This document shows, in pieces, positions 17,900 to 26,322 of a stretch of DNA of 64,000 nt. The notes under the pieces were generated by a model, which had not been told where the DNA came from, did no database searches, and saw nothing but the letters and a program-made list of their open reading frames with translations. A program made the translations under genes and the position numbers. Each line of letters starts with the position of its first letter. Within the stretch, counting starts at the first letter, position 1. The stretch spans positions 116,519-180,518 of the forward strand of contig JADZEX010000034.1 in assembly GCA_020850355.1 (NCBI GenBank). The letters are read 5' to 3'. The DNA comes from Fimbriimonadaceae bacterium. GTDB taxonomy: Bacteria; Armatimonadota; UBA10988.

Positions 17900-20641
17900 A
17901 TGCGCTGGATCGTGGGGCTGTTGGCCTGCCTGCTGCCCGCCGCGGCGGCGCCGAATCTGCTGCGTGGGGGCGATGGCGAAAGCCGTGAGGGCTGGGGTGG
18001 CGACGTCACCTGGACCACCGCCGCCGGCGCCGCGCACAGCGGGCAGGGCTGCTGGCAAGGCCAGGTCACCAAGTCGGACACGCACCAGCGGCTGACACAG
18101 AACGTCGAACTGCAACCCGACGTGCTCTACGAGCTCAGCTTCTGGGCGCGGGCGGACAACCAGAACAGCATCGTGCTGTGGCTGCAGCAGGGCCAGGAAC
18201 GCTTCAACCCGACCCGCTGGGCGGCGGTCCCGGCGACCTGGCGCCGCTACTCGGCCACCTTCAGCCCTCCGTCCGCCGGCACTTGGGAGCTGCAACTGAT
18301 CGTCCCGACAGGCCACGGCGACGCCCCGCTGGGACGCGCCTGGGTCGACGACCTGAGCCTGCTGGCGCTGACCACCGGGCGGGTCACGCCCCTCAGCCAG
18401 ACTGGCGAGATCGCCGACCATGCCAGCGTCGCGGCCGGGCCCGACGGCAGCGTCTACGCCGCCTGGGAGCAGTTTGCCGCGGACCGCGACCAGCTCGTCG
18501 TGGCCCGGTTGGATACAGCCAACGGCCTGGCCCCGCTGCAACGCTGGAGCTGCGACCTGGGCGCCGCCAGCTTCACCCTCTGGCCCCGCCTGGTGAGCGG
18601 CCCGGGCGGCGTCTGGTTGCTCGCCGCGGCCGAACAGAACCAGCGGTGGGACATCGTGGCGCGGCTGGTCACCGCCGCTGGCGTCGGGGAACCGGTTTGG
18701 ATCACGCAGGACGCCGCCGCCGACAGTCGCGTCGCCGGCTGCGTGGATGCGGCTGGTCTGCAGGTCGCCTGGCAGAGCAACCGCGGCGGGCAGCGCCGGA
18801 TCTGGACCACCACGGTGACGGGCCGGCAGGTCGCTGCGCCGGTCGCGGTCAGCCCTGACAGTTCCTACAATCCCAGCGTGCTGCGTCGCGGTAGCGAGAC
18901 CTGGATCGCTTACGACCACTTCGCCGATGGCAACCGCGACATCTACCTGGTCAGCGCGCGCGATGGCCAGTGGGCTGCGCCGCGGCAACTGACCCGCAGC
19001 AACCGCCACGACCTGTTGCCGCAGCTGGTCTGGTGGCGCGACGGGCTCTGGCTGGCTTGGGAGTTCGGGTTCCACGCCGGCTACAACATCTGCAGCCTCG
19101 AGACCAAGTCGGTGCAGTTGGCCCAGATTCGCGACCACGGCCTGGCCGCGCCGGTGGGGTTGCCGAATGGCCTGCCGGGCCGCTGGATCGAGCAACCGGC
19201 GCTGGCCGTGGATGGCCTCGACCGGCTCTGGTTGGGCTACCGCCAGCCGCGCGGCGACGAAGGCCGGGGCGGCTGGGAGACGCGCCTGGGCTGTTACAAC
19301 GGCCAGGCCTGGACCGCCGACACGCTGGTCAGTCCGGCGGTCGGCCGCGCCCGCCAGGCACCCCTCGCGGCGGTCCCCGAAGGGCTGCTGGTCCCGGCGA
19401 TGGCCGACAACGTCGGCAACCAGTGGAGCACCAACGAGCAGGCCACCACGGCCAGCTTCCAACGCGTGGCGGTGGCCCTGGTCAGCCCCACTGCCGCCCC
19501 GCCCGCGGCCGACCTGCAGACCGGGCCGCTGAACGACGCCGACCTGCCTAGCTTCGCGCTGCAATCCGAACGGCGCCGGATGGGCGAGGAACGAGCGCCC
19601 TTCACCTTCGAGCTCGCCGGGCGGCGGCTGACGGCCCGCTGGGGCAACTTCCACGAGCACAGCGACATCAGCCAGTGCCGCCGGGCGCTCGATAGTCGCA
19701 CCGAAGAGGACTACATTTGGATGCGGGAGATCGCCAACATCGACTTTGGGGCGATCACCGACCACTGCTACAACCAGTCGCCGCCGGTCTGGCGGTACAG
19801 CCAGAAGATCACCCGCGCCAGCCACGACCCGGGCCAGTTCGTGGCCTTCGTCGGCGAGGAGTGGACCAGCAACAACGAGAAGACCACCAAACCGCCCGGC
19901 TTCTACGGCCACCGCAACCTGATCTTCGCGGACCCCTACTGCCCCTACTGGCTGAACTCGAAGGACCCACTTTACTACACCCCGCAGCAGGTCTGGGACA
20001 AGCTGGCGGGGCAAGACTTCATCATGATTCCCCACCAACTGGCCGACGCCGGGACCAACGTGCCGGTCGACTGGAACTACACCAACGAGGTCACCCAGCC
20101 CGTGGCCGAGATCTTCCAGGCCCGCGAGAGCTACGAGGCCGACGAGTGTCCCCGCCGCACGAAGCAGGGCTTCCCGGGCTACTTCCTGCAGGACGTCTGG
20201 CGCCGCGGCATCAAGATCGGCGTGATCGCCAGCCCCGACCACGGTGGTGGTAAGGGCAAGGCGGGGGTGCTGGTGGAAACCCTTGACCGCGGGCCAATCC
20301 TCGACGCCTGCCGGGCGCGCGCCACCTGGGGCACCTCGGCCGGCAAGATCGCGCTCGCTCTGGCGGTCGACTGGAAGCTGATGGGCAGCGCCGTGGTGCA
20401 GCCTGAAGTGCGTCCGGTGCGGGTCACGGCGAAGGTCTCGGCGGCCGGCCCGCTGGCGGCGGTGCGGGTGATCCGCAACAACGAGATTGTCTACAACCAC
20501 ACCGTCACCGACCCCGACGTGCAGTTCGAGTGGCTCGACAACGCGCCGCCGGTGGGCAACGCCTACTACTACCTGCGGGTCGAACGCCAGGACAGCGAGC
20601 TGGCTTGGAGCAGCCCGGTCTGGATCGATCGCCAGGGCTGA
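17900..20641 (+). CDS. Secreted CBM / beta-propeller / DUF3604 (PHP-like) protein
   Basis: 913 aa. Signal peptide (MRWIVGLLACLLPAAAA), a carbohydrate-binding-like jelly roll at ~18-160 (GRAWVDDLSLLAL end), then repeats with Trp and Asp boxes at ~165-520 that look like a TolB/sialidase-type propeller (VYAAWEQFAADRD, TWIAYDHFADG, LWLAWEFG). The C-terminal third resembles DUF3604: GNFHEHSDIS (His585, His587) and ITDHC (Asp621-His622) supply PHP-like metal ligands, followed by FVGEEW and a later IASPDHGGG. DUF3604 proteins are predicted metallo-hydrolases, with no proven substrate known to me. The stop abuts the first Uma2 stop in the palindrome TGATCA (20639-20644). Confidence 0.82.
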   Translation: MRWIVGLLACLLPAAAAPNLLRGGDGESREGWGGDVTWTTAAGAAHSGQGCWQGQVTKSDTHQRLTQNVELQPDVLYELSFWARADNQNSIVLWLQQGQERFNPTRWAAVPATWRRYSATFSPPSAGTWELQLIVPTGHGDAPLGRAWVDDLSLLALTTGRVTPLSQTGEIADHASVAAGPDGSVYAAWEQFAADRDQLVVARLDTANGLAPLQRWSCDLGAASFTLWPRLVSGPGGVWLLAAAEQNQRWDIVARLVTAAGVGEPVWITQDAAADSRVAGCVDAAGLQVAWQSNRGGQRRIWTTTVTGRQVAAPVAVSPDSSYNPSVLRRGSETWIAYDHFADGNRDIYLVSARDGQWAAPRQLTRSNRHDLLPQLVWWRDGLWLAWEFGFHAGYNICSLETKSVQLAQIRDHGLAAPVGLPNGLPGRWIEQPALAVDGLDRLWLGYRQPRGDEGRGGWETRLGCYNGQAWTADTLVSPAVGRARQAPLAAVPEGLLVPAMADNVGNQWSTNEQATTASFQRVAVALVSPTAAPPAADLQTGPLNDADLPSFALQSERRRMGEERAPFTFELAGRRLTARWGNFHEHSDISQCRRALDSRTEEDYIWMREIANIDFGAITDHCYNQSPPVWRYSQKITRASHDPGQFVAFVGEEWTSNNEKTTKPPGFYGHRNLIFADPYCPYWLNSKDPLYYTPQQVWDKLAGQDFIMIPHQLADAGTNVPVDWNYTNEVTQPVAEIFQARESYEADECPRRTKQGFPGYFLQDVWRRGIKIGVIASPDHGGGKGKAGVLVETLDRGPILDACRARATWGTSAGKIALALAVDWKLMGSAVVQPEVRPVRVTAKVSAAGPLAAVRVIRNNEIVYNHTVTDPDVQFEWLDNAPPVGNAYYYLRVERQDSELAWSSPVWIDRQG

Positions 20642-21196
20642 TCACTCGGCGAACAGCTCCGCCAGCGGCAGCGCGAAGCCGGGCAGCAGCGGGCTGGTCA
20701 GCGTGGCGTCGTTGCGCAGCACCACACGGCCAGCGTCGCGAGACCAGTTCCAGACGGTCTGCTGCGCCGGCCAGACGACCCACACCACCTGCGCCCCGTG
20801 GGCCAGCCACATACTGGCCTTGTCGTGAACGGCCGTGGTCGTGTCGCTGGGCGAGGCGACCTCGACCGCCAGGTCCGGCGCACCGAGCGGGTAACCGGCC
20901 GCGGCCGCGGCGGCCGACCGTCGCGGCGACAGCCAGGCAACATCGGGAGCGCGCACCGTGTCGGGCTGCGTGGACAGCAGGAAGCCGCCGGAGCTCTCCA
21001 GCACCCGCCCACCGCCGCCCGCGCGGCTCCACAGCCAGAGATGGCAGGTGATCAGCGCGCACAGCGCCGCGTGCCGTTCGCCAGCCGGTGGCATCGTCAC
21101 AACCTCCCCCGCGATCAGCTCGCAGCGCCCGCACTCGTCCGACCGCGCCAGCAGCTCGGCGGCTGTCACCAACCTCGTCTCGATCGCCAGCGCCAT
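20642..21196 (-). CDS. Uma2-family PD-(D/E)XK nuclease-like protein, array member 4
   Basis: 184 aa, last gene of a four-gene array read right to left. Uma2 (DUF820) proteins have a restriction-endonuclease fold and are spread in multicopy families; their target is unknown. Likely active-site positions are Glu26, Asp85 (RAPDVAW), Asp108-Glu112 (APDLAVEVASPSD) and Lys126. It is nearly identical to member 3 at both ends, but residues ~45-60 and ~92-125 differ. Its ATG follows the TAA of member 3 by 3 nt, and the ribosome binding site GAGGAG is formed by that gene's last two Glu codons. Confidence 0.92.
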   Translation of the reverse strand: MALAIETRLVTAAELLARSDECGRCELIAGEVVTMPPAGERHAALCALITCHLWLWSRAGGGGRVLESSGGFLLSTQPDTVRAPDVAWLSPRRSAAAAAAGYPLGAPDLAVEVASPSDTTTAVHDKASMWLAHGAQVVWVVWPAQQTVWNWSRDAGRVVLRNDATLTSPLLPGFALPLAELFAE

Positions 21197-21199
21197 GGC

Positions 21200-21754
21200 T
21201 TACTCCTCGAACAGCTCCGCCAGCGGCAGCGCGAAGCCGGGCAGCAGCGGGCTGGTCAGCGTCGCGTCGTTGCGCAGCACCACACGGCCAGCGTCGCGAG
21301 ACCAGTTCCAGACGGTCTGCTGCGCCGGCCAGACGACCCACACCACCTGCGCCCCGTGAGCCAGCCACATGCTGGCCTTGTCGAAGACGGCGGGCGCCGA
21401 GTCGCTGGGCGAGACAACTTCCACCACCAGGTCCGGCGCACCGACTGGGTAGCCGACGGTCGACGCCTCCGCAGCACGTCGCGGCGACAGCCAGGCGACA
21501 TCGGGAGCCCGCACCGTGTCGGGCTCCGTCGAGAGCAGGAAGCCGCCCGAGCTCTCCAGCACGCGGCCGCCGCCACCCGCTCGACACCAGGCCTGCAGCG
21601 CGTAGTTGAGAGACGAACACAAGGCCGCGTGCCGGGCCCCCGCCGGTGCCATCGTCACAACCTCCCCCGCGATCAGCTCGCAGCGCCCGAACTCGTCCGA
21701 CCGCGCCAGCAGCTCGGCGGCTGTCACCAACCTCGTCTCGATCGCCAGCGCCAT
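21200..21754 (-). CDS. Uma2-family PD-(D/E)XK nuclease-like protein, array member 3
   Basis: 184 aa. Catalytic-type residues are kept at the same numbers as in the other members (Glu26, Asp85, Asp108, Glu112, Lys126 in VFDKASMW). The final ~60 codons are almost base-for-base the same as in member 4 (compare 20653-20830 with 21211-21388), which marks a recent duplication or gene conversion. It is separated by 3 nt from both neighbours. Its stop region (TTCGAGGAGTAA) supplies the Shine-Dalgarno for member 4. Confidence 0.92.
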   Translation of the reverse strand: MALAIETRLVTAAELLARSDEFGRCELIAGEVVTMAPAGARHAALCSSLNYALQAWCRAGGGGRVLESSGGFLLSTEPDTVRAPDVAWLSPRRAAEASTVGYPVGAPDLVVEVVSPSDSAPAVFDKASMWLAHGAQVVWVVWPAQQTVWNWSRDAGRVVLRNDATLTSPLLPGFALPLAELFEE

Positions 21755-21757
21755 GGC

Positions 21758-22312
21758 CTACTCCTCGAACAACTCTGCCAGCGGCAGGGCGAACTCCGGC
21801 AGCAGGGGATCGGTCAGGCTGTCGCCGACCTGCAGGATCACCACCTCGCCATCGGGCCGGCAGACCCAGACCTCGCGCCGTGGCGGCCAGACCAGCCAGA
21901 CCACCTGCGCCCCAGCAGCCAGCCAGCGATCGGCTTTGGCAATCACCTCGGGGCGGTGCTGGCTGGGTGAGACCACCTCCACGGCCAGGTCGGGCGGGCC
22001 GGCGATGTAGTCGGTGCCGCGCGCCAGGTGAGCCCGGTCGGCGCTCAGCCAGCTTACATCCGGCTGCAGCACCGTGTCAGGCTCGTGGCTGACCTGGTAT
22101 CCGACCGAGCTCTCCAACACGGCACCCCGTCGTCGCGGACGTGACCAGTTCGAGAGGGCGACGACCAGTCGGACCGTCAGCCCGGAGTGCCAGGCCCCCG
22201 CTGGTGCCATCGCGACCACCTCTCCTTCGATCAGCTCGCAGCACCCGAACTCCGCCGACCGGGCCAGCAACTCGGCGGCGGTGACCAGCTTCGGTGCAAC
22301 GACCAGCGCCAT
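21758..22312 (-). CDS. Uma2-family PD-(D/E)XK nuclease-like protein, array member 2
   Basis: 184 aa, the same length and active-site numbering (Glu26, Asp85, Asp108, Glu112, Lys126), but clearly more diverged: QPDVSWLSADRAHL replaces the APDVAWLSPRR region, and the helix around residues 40-65 is different. The terminal LPEFALPLAELFEE is shared with member 3 and again encodes the downstream ribosome binding site through its GAGGAG codons. It probably recognises a different partner or sequence than members 3 and 4. Confidence 0.92.
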   Translation of the reverse strand: MALVVAPKLVTAAELLARSAEFGCCELIEGEVVAMAPAGAWHSGLTVRLVVALSNWSRPRRRGAVLESSVGYQVSHEPDTVLQPDVSWLSADRAHLARGTDYIAGPPDLAVEVVSPSQHRPEVIAKADRWLAAGAQVVWLVWPPRREVWVCRPDGEVVILQVGDSLTDPLLPEFALPLAELFEE

Positions 22313-22315
22313 GGT

Positions 22316-22870
22316 CTACTCCTTGAACAGCCGCGCCAGCGGCAGCGCGAAGCCTGGCAGGAGGGCATCGGTCAGGGTGTCGGCGGGCCCCAGAATGGTC
22401 CGGTCGGCGTGCTTGCGCCAGACCCACAGCTCGCGCTGCGCGGGCCAGACCACCCAGACCACCTGCGTGCCAGCAGCCAACCAGGTGTCGACCTTGGCCA
22501 GCACGTCACGCCGGGAGTCGGACGGCGAGACGATCTCGATCGCCAGGTCCGGACAGCCCTCGATGAACTGACGCTGGACCGCCAGGTGCGCGCGGGACGC
22601 ACAGAGCCAACTGGCGTCTGGGGCCAGGACGGTGTCCGGCGTCCGCGAGAGGCGGTATCCTGCGGAGCTCTCCAGGGCCTGGCCTTCGCCGCCGGACTCC
22701 GTCCAAGCCAGCAGGGCCGCCGCCAGCCGCAGTGCTTGGATGGAATGCTCGCCGCCCGCTGGTGGCATCGTCACAACCTCCCCGGCCAGCAGTTCACAGC
22801 GCCCCAGGCGGCCGGCCTGGTCAAAGAACTCCGCGGCGCTCACCGGCGGTGGGCTGGTGCTGGTGATCAT
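22316..22870 (-). CDS. Uma2-family PD-(D/E)XK nuclease-like protein, array member 1 (first of operon)
   Basis: The frame extends upstream to 22909, but the ATG at 22870 (MITSTSPPPV) gives exactly 184 aa, the same as the other three, and aligns Glu26, Asp85, Asp108, Glu112 and Lys126 with them; this start is therefore preferred. It is the most diverged member at the N-terminus (SAAEFFDQAGRLGRCELLAG). It is the promoter-proximal gene: the promoter for the array must lie in 22871-22969, shared with the divergent hydrolase at 22970. Function as for the family: putative nuclease of unknown role. Confidence 0.9.
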   Translation of the reverse strand: MITSTSPPPVSAAEFFDQAGRLGRCELLAGEVVTMPPAGGEHSIQALRLAAALLAWTESGGEGQALESSAGYRLSRTPDTVLAPDASWLCASRAHLAVQRQFIEGCPDLAIEIVSPSDSRRDVLAKVDTWLAAGTQVVWVVWPAQRELWVWRKHADRTILGPADTLTDALLPGFALPLARLFKE

Positions 22871-22969
22871 CGGCCTGCTCCACGGCCTCATTGTAGGCTC
22901 CGTCGCCAACCGATCGCAAGCCGGCAGGACATGCCCTCACCGTGGCCAAGCCGCGCGCAGGAGTTCCCG

Positions 22970-24958
22970 ATGGTTCCGCCGCTAGACCGCATCTTCCGCC
23001 GCCACGTCCACCTCGACTTCCATACCAGTGAGCAGCTCGACAACATCGGCGGTGCGTTCAGTCGCGAGAACTTCCAGGAGGCCCTGAAGCTGGCCCACCT
23101 CGACGGGATCACCGTCTTCGCGAAGTGCCACCACAGTTGGTGCTACTACCCGACCCAGGTCGGCCAGCCGCATCCGCACCTGCAGTGCGACCTGCTCGGC
23201 GAACAGATCGCCGCGGCCCACGCGGTCGGCGTGCGGATCCCCATCTACATCACCGTCGGCTGGTCGGCGACCGACGCGGAGACGCACCCCGAGTGGCTGG
23301 CCCGCAACCGCGACGGGTCGCCGATGCTGACCAACTACGACCTGGCGGCCGGGCCTGACGACAAGAAGCCGATCTGTAGTTGGAAGGTGCTCTGCCCGAC
23401 CGGCAGCTACTTCGACCATCTCGTCGCGCTGACCGCGGAGATTGCTGAGCGCTACGAGGTCGACGGGCTGTTCTACGACATCTGCATGCACGGCCCCTGC
23501 TACTGCGACAACTGCCGCGCGCTGATGGCGGCCGAGGGTCTGGATCCGGACCAGGCGGCCGACGCGCAACGCGCCAACGTGCTGCGCTGGACGCGCTTCA
23601 TGGACGCCTGCAACATCGCCCTGCATGCGCGGCATCCGCTGGCCAGCGTGTTCTACAACGGCAACGCCGGCCTGAACACCGACCCGTCGATCTGGGAGCG
23701 GATGACGCACTTCGAGCTGGAAGACCTGCCAACCACCTGGGGCGGCTACGACAAACTGCCGCTGCGGGCGAAGTTCTTCAGCCGCCAGGGCAAGCCGCTG
23801 TGCTCGATGTCGGGCAAGTTCCACACGATGTGGGGCGAGTTTGGCGGCTTCAAACACCCCGACGCGATGAAGCTGGAAGGCGCCACGATGATCGCCTTCG
23901 GCACGGGCGCCAGTTTCGGCGACCAGGTGCATCCCGACGGCGCGATGGACCTGGCGACCTACCGCAACATCGGGCAGGCGCTGGCCTATGTCGAGCAGCT
24001 CGAGCCGCTCGGCTTCCACGGTGCCGTCAGCGCCAGCAACCTGGGCCTCTGGCTGTGCGGCGACAACGCCCACGACCAGGGTGTCGCCAACCTGCTGTTG
24101 GAGACCCAGACCGATTTCGATGTCGTCGGCCCGGAGGTCGACCTGGCCGGCTGCCAGACGATTGTGCTCCCCGGTGGGCGCTGCCTGACTGCGGCCGACG
24201 CCGCCCGGCTGGCGAGCTGGTCAGCGGCCGGCGGCGCGCTGCTGGTGCTTGGCGAGAGCGGTCTGCTGCCCGGCGGCGCGGAGTTCGTCCTGCCGCTCGG
24301 CGCGCGCTACCTGGGTGGGCCGGCGTACGAACTCGACTACACCCACCTCAGCGGCCCGCTGGCCAGCGAGCTGCCCGACGCGCCGTTCCTCAACTACGAA
24401 GCCGCGCTGCGCTGCGAGGTGACCGGCGGCGAGGCGCTGGGCGCGGTCTACGAGCCCTACTTCAACCGCACCTACGGGCACTACTGCTCGCACCAGAACA
24501 CGCCCTACCGGCGCACGCCAGCCGCGCACCCGGCGGCGGTGCGGCTCGGCCGGACGATCTTCCTGCCGCACGCCCTGGGCAAGCTGTACTACCTGCACGG
24601 CGCGCGCGTGCACCGGCAGCTCTTCGCCAACGCGCTGGCCCAGCTCCACACCGCGCCGCGGCTGCAGGTCACGATGCCCAGCGCCGGGCGGGTCAATCTG
24701 CTCTACCAGGCGGAGTGCCGGCGCTACGTGGCGCACCTGCTCTACGGCCCGCCGCTGCAACGAGGCCGCTGCTCGGTGATCGAGGACCTGGTCCCGCTGC
24801 ACGACGTCCCGGTCACGGTCCGCCTGCCCCAGCCGGTGCGGGCGGCGACGCTGCAACCGCAAGGCACCGCGCTGCCGTTCACCACGGTCGACGGCGCGAC
24901 CCGGGTGGTGGTGCCGCGGGTGGAGTGTCATCAGGCAGTGGTCTTCGACCTCGGCTGA
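22970..24958 (+). CDS. Fucosidase-like glycoside hydrolase with beta-galactosidase-type trimerisation domain
   Basis: 662 aa. The N-terminal TIM barrel begins with HVHLDFHTSEQL and has GITVFAKCHHSWCYYPTQVG (residues ~45-64) and HPHLQCDLLGEQI, a signature shared by GH29/GH151-related and GHL6 putative alpha-L-fucosidases. GLFYDICMHGPCYC (about 165-178) places a candidate nucleophile Asp after the FY pair. Residues ~350-520 contain a flavodoxin-like trimerisation domain (VVLPGGRCLTAADAARL), and the end is a beta sandwich. No signal peptide is visible. The ATG at 22970 has AGGAG 7 nt upstream, and the gene diverges from the Uma2 array. Alpha-L-fucosidase is the best guess, matching GH95 elsewhere in the window; another GH-A-like activity is possible. 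Confidence 0.75.
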   Translation: MVPPLDRIFRRHVHLDFHTSEQLDNIGGAFSRENFQEALKLAHLDGITVFAKCHHSWCYYPTQVGQPHPHLQCDLLGEQIAAAHAVGVRIPIYITVGWSATDAETHPEWLARNRDGSPMLTNYDLAAGPDDKKPICSWKVLCPTGSYFDHLVALTAEIAERYEVDGLFYDICMHGPCYCDNCRALMAAEGLDPDQAADAQRANVLRWTRFMDACNIALHARHPLASVFYNGNAGLNTDPSIWERMTHFELEDLPTTWGGYDKLPLRAKFFSRQGKPLCSMSGKFHTMWGEFGGFKHPDAMKLEGATMIAFGTGASFGDQVHPDGAMDLATYRNIGQALAYVEQLEPLGFHGAVSASNLGLWLCGDNAHDQGVANLLLETQTDFDVVGPEVDLAGCQTIVLPGGRCLTAADAARLASWSAAGGALLVLGESGLLPGGAEFVLPLGARYLGGPAYELDYTHLSGPLASELPDAPFLNYEAALRCEVTGGEALGAVYEPYFNRTYGHYCSHQNTPYRRTPAAHPAAVRLGRTIFLPHALGKLYYLHGARVHRQLFANALAQLHTAPRLQVTMPSAGRVNLLYQAECRRYVAHLLYGPPLQRGRCSVIEDLVPLHDVPVTVRLPQPVRAATLQPQGTALPFTTVDGATRVVVPRVECHQAVVFDLG

Positions 24959-24989
24959 GGCCGCTCCGCGGGCGCCGCGGGCCGCGGCT

Positions 24990-26207
24990 TCAGTCGATCC
25001 GGTCGACCAGGTTGCCGCGCTCGCGCAGCCGGGTCCGCAAGGCCTCGACCGGCAGGTCGGCCGCGGTGGGGCCACCGAGGGCCGCGGCGGTGCCGGCGAC
25101 TTCGCCGGTCAGGGCGCAGGTTGGGATGGCGCGGGTGGCGTCCCAGACGGTGGTATCGGCCGAGATGCAGCGGCCGGCGACGAGCAGGTTGCGCTGTCGG
25201 CAGCCGGCCAGGCTGCGGAAGGGGATCGGCCAGACCGGCCCCCGCTTGCGCCAGTCGCCGGTCAGGCCGACGGTGTCGTCGAACCAGCCGTGGTCGTCGT
25301 CGGCCGTCAGGCTGTAGGCTCCGACCAGCCGGCGGGTCATCCGGAAGGCGGGGATCGAACCGAGGGCAAACGGTGCGATCTCGGCGTCCGGGGCGGCGGC
25401 GCGTTCGGCGGCCAGCATCTCGCGGACCCAGGCGCGGGAGTGCAACAGGTGGTCAGTGACCTGGCGGGCGTCGGTGCCGTCGAAGAACGGGCCCTCGGCG
25501 CCTTCGCGCTGCGCCAACGGGCTGTAGCGGTGGGTCTTGGCGCGCAGGCCTACCTGCCCATCGCGCAGCACATAGTGCCAGCTCGCCAGCACGTTGCTGT
25601 CGAGGGTCTCGGTCTCTTCGCCCGCCAGCGCGCACACATCGGCGTCGCCGCTGGCGTCGACCACTGCCTCGCAGCCCACGGCGCTGCGGCCGGATTTGTT
25701 CTCGATGACCAGATGCGTCACCCGACCCGCGGCGCAGACCACATCGCAGAGGCGCGTGTCGTACCACAGCTCGACCCCCGCCTCAGCCAGCAGCAGCTCC
25801 AACTCCAGTTGCAGCGTGAACGGGTTGAAGCGGCAGAGGTAGCGCTTCTTGGAGCGCTCCTCCAGGCTCGCCTCGCGGGTCCAGCAGTCCGGCACCGGCT
25901 CCATGCCCAGGCCGTCCTGCTTGCGCCGCAGGTCGCGCACGGAGCGCAGCAGCAACTCCTCGGCGATCCCGCTCATCACCTGCCGGCCGTTGCCGTCGCA
26001 GATCGGCAGGTAGACGATCACATTGCCGAGCGTCGCCAGGCCGCCGAGGCCGAACTGCTTTTCGAGCAGACAGGTCCGCGCGCCATTGCGGGCGGCGGCC
26101 AGCGCGGCGGCCACGCCAGCGATCCCGCCGCCGACCACCACGACGTCGTGGTGCGCCCGGACGGGCAGGCAGCGGGCGGGTTCGGAGACGGTCGGTTGGT
26201 GCGACAT
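24990..26207 (-). CDS. FAD-dependent oxidoreductase (PF12831 type)
   Basis: 405 aa from the ATG at 26207; the longer frame upstream is out of character. A Rossmann FAD site opens the protein (DVVVVGGGIAGVAAALAAAR, GGGIAG at residues 26-31, acidic Glu49 at the strand-2 end). Then GGLATLGNVIVYLP, the CRFNPFTLQLELELLLAEAG helix, VVDASGDADV and a C-terminal DATRAIPTCALTGEVAGTAA complete the FAD_oxidored pattern. These enzymes are often near glycoside hydrolases in environmental bacteria and may oxidise sugars or their derivatives; the substrate is unknown. It converges on the fucosidase-like gene and diverges from GH5. Confidence 0.88.
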   Translation of the reverse strand: MSHQPTVSEPARCLPVRAHHDVVVVGGGIAGVAAALAAARNGARTCLLEKQFGLGGLATLGNVIVYLPICDGNGRQVMSGIAEELLLRSVRDLRRKQDGLGMEPVPDCWTREASLEERSKKRYLCRFNPFTLQLELELLLAEAGVELWYDTRLCDVVCAAGRVTHLVIENKSGRSAVGCEAVVDASGDADVCALAGEETETLDSNVLASWHYVLRDGQVGLRAKTHRYSPLAQREGAEGPFFDGTDARQVTDHLLHSRAWVREMLAAERAAAPDAEIAPFALGSIPAFRMTRRLVGAYSLTADDDHGWFDDTVGLTGDWRKRGPVWPIPFRSLAGCRQRNLLVAGRCISADTTVWDATRAIPTCALTGEVAGTAAALGGPTAADLPVEALRTRLRERGNLVDRID

Positions 26208-26322
26208 CAGGCTTCGTCCATCGCCCGCGGATTGGCCGCGCGGGCGACGGCTCCTGCGCCACAGCGGCGCCCACTCTTGACCCGGTCGCCGTAATATGGC
26301 AGATCCTGGGTAGGAGTACGCT

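Noticed and set aside
24966..24980. CCGCGG repeats between convergent genes as a bidirectional terminator
   Set aside because: The motif is self-palindromic and short; such stems occur often at this GC content, so it is not supported.
26278..26297. TTGACC and TAATAT before the GH5 gene as a promoter
   Set aside because: The two boxes are only 9 bp apart, far from the 16-18 bp needed.
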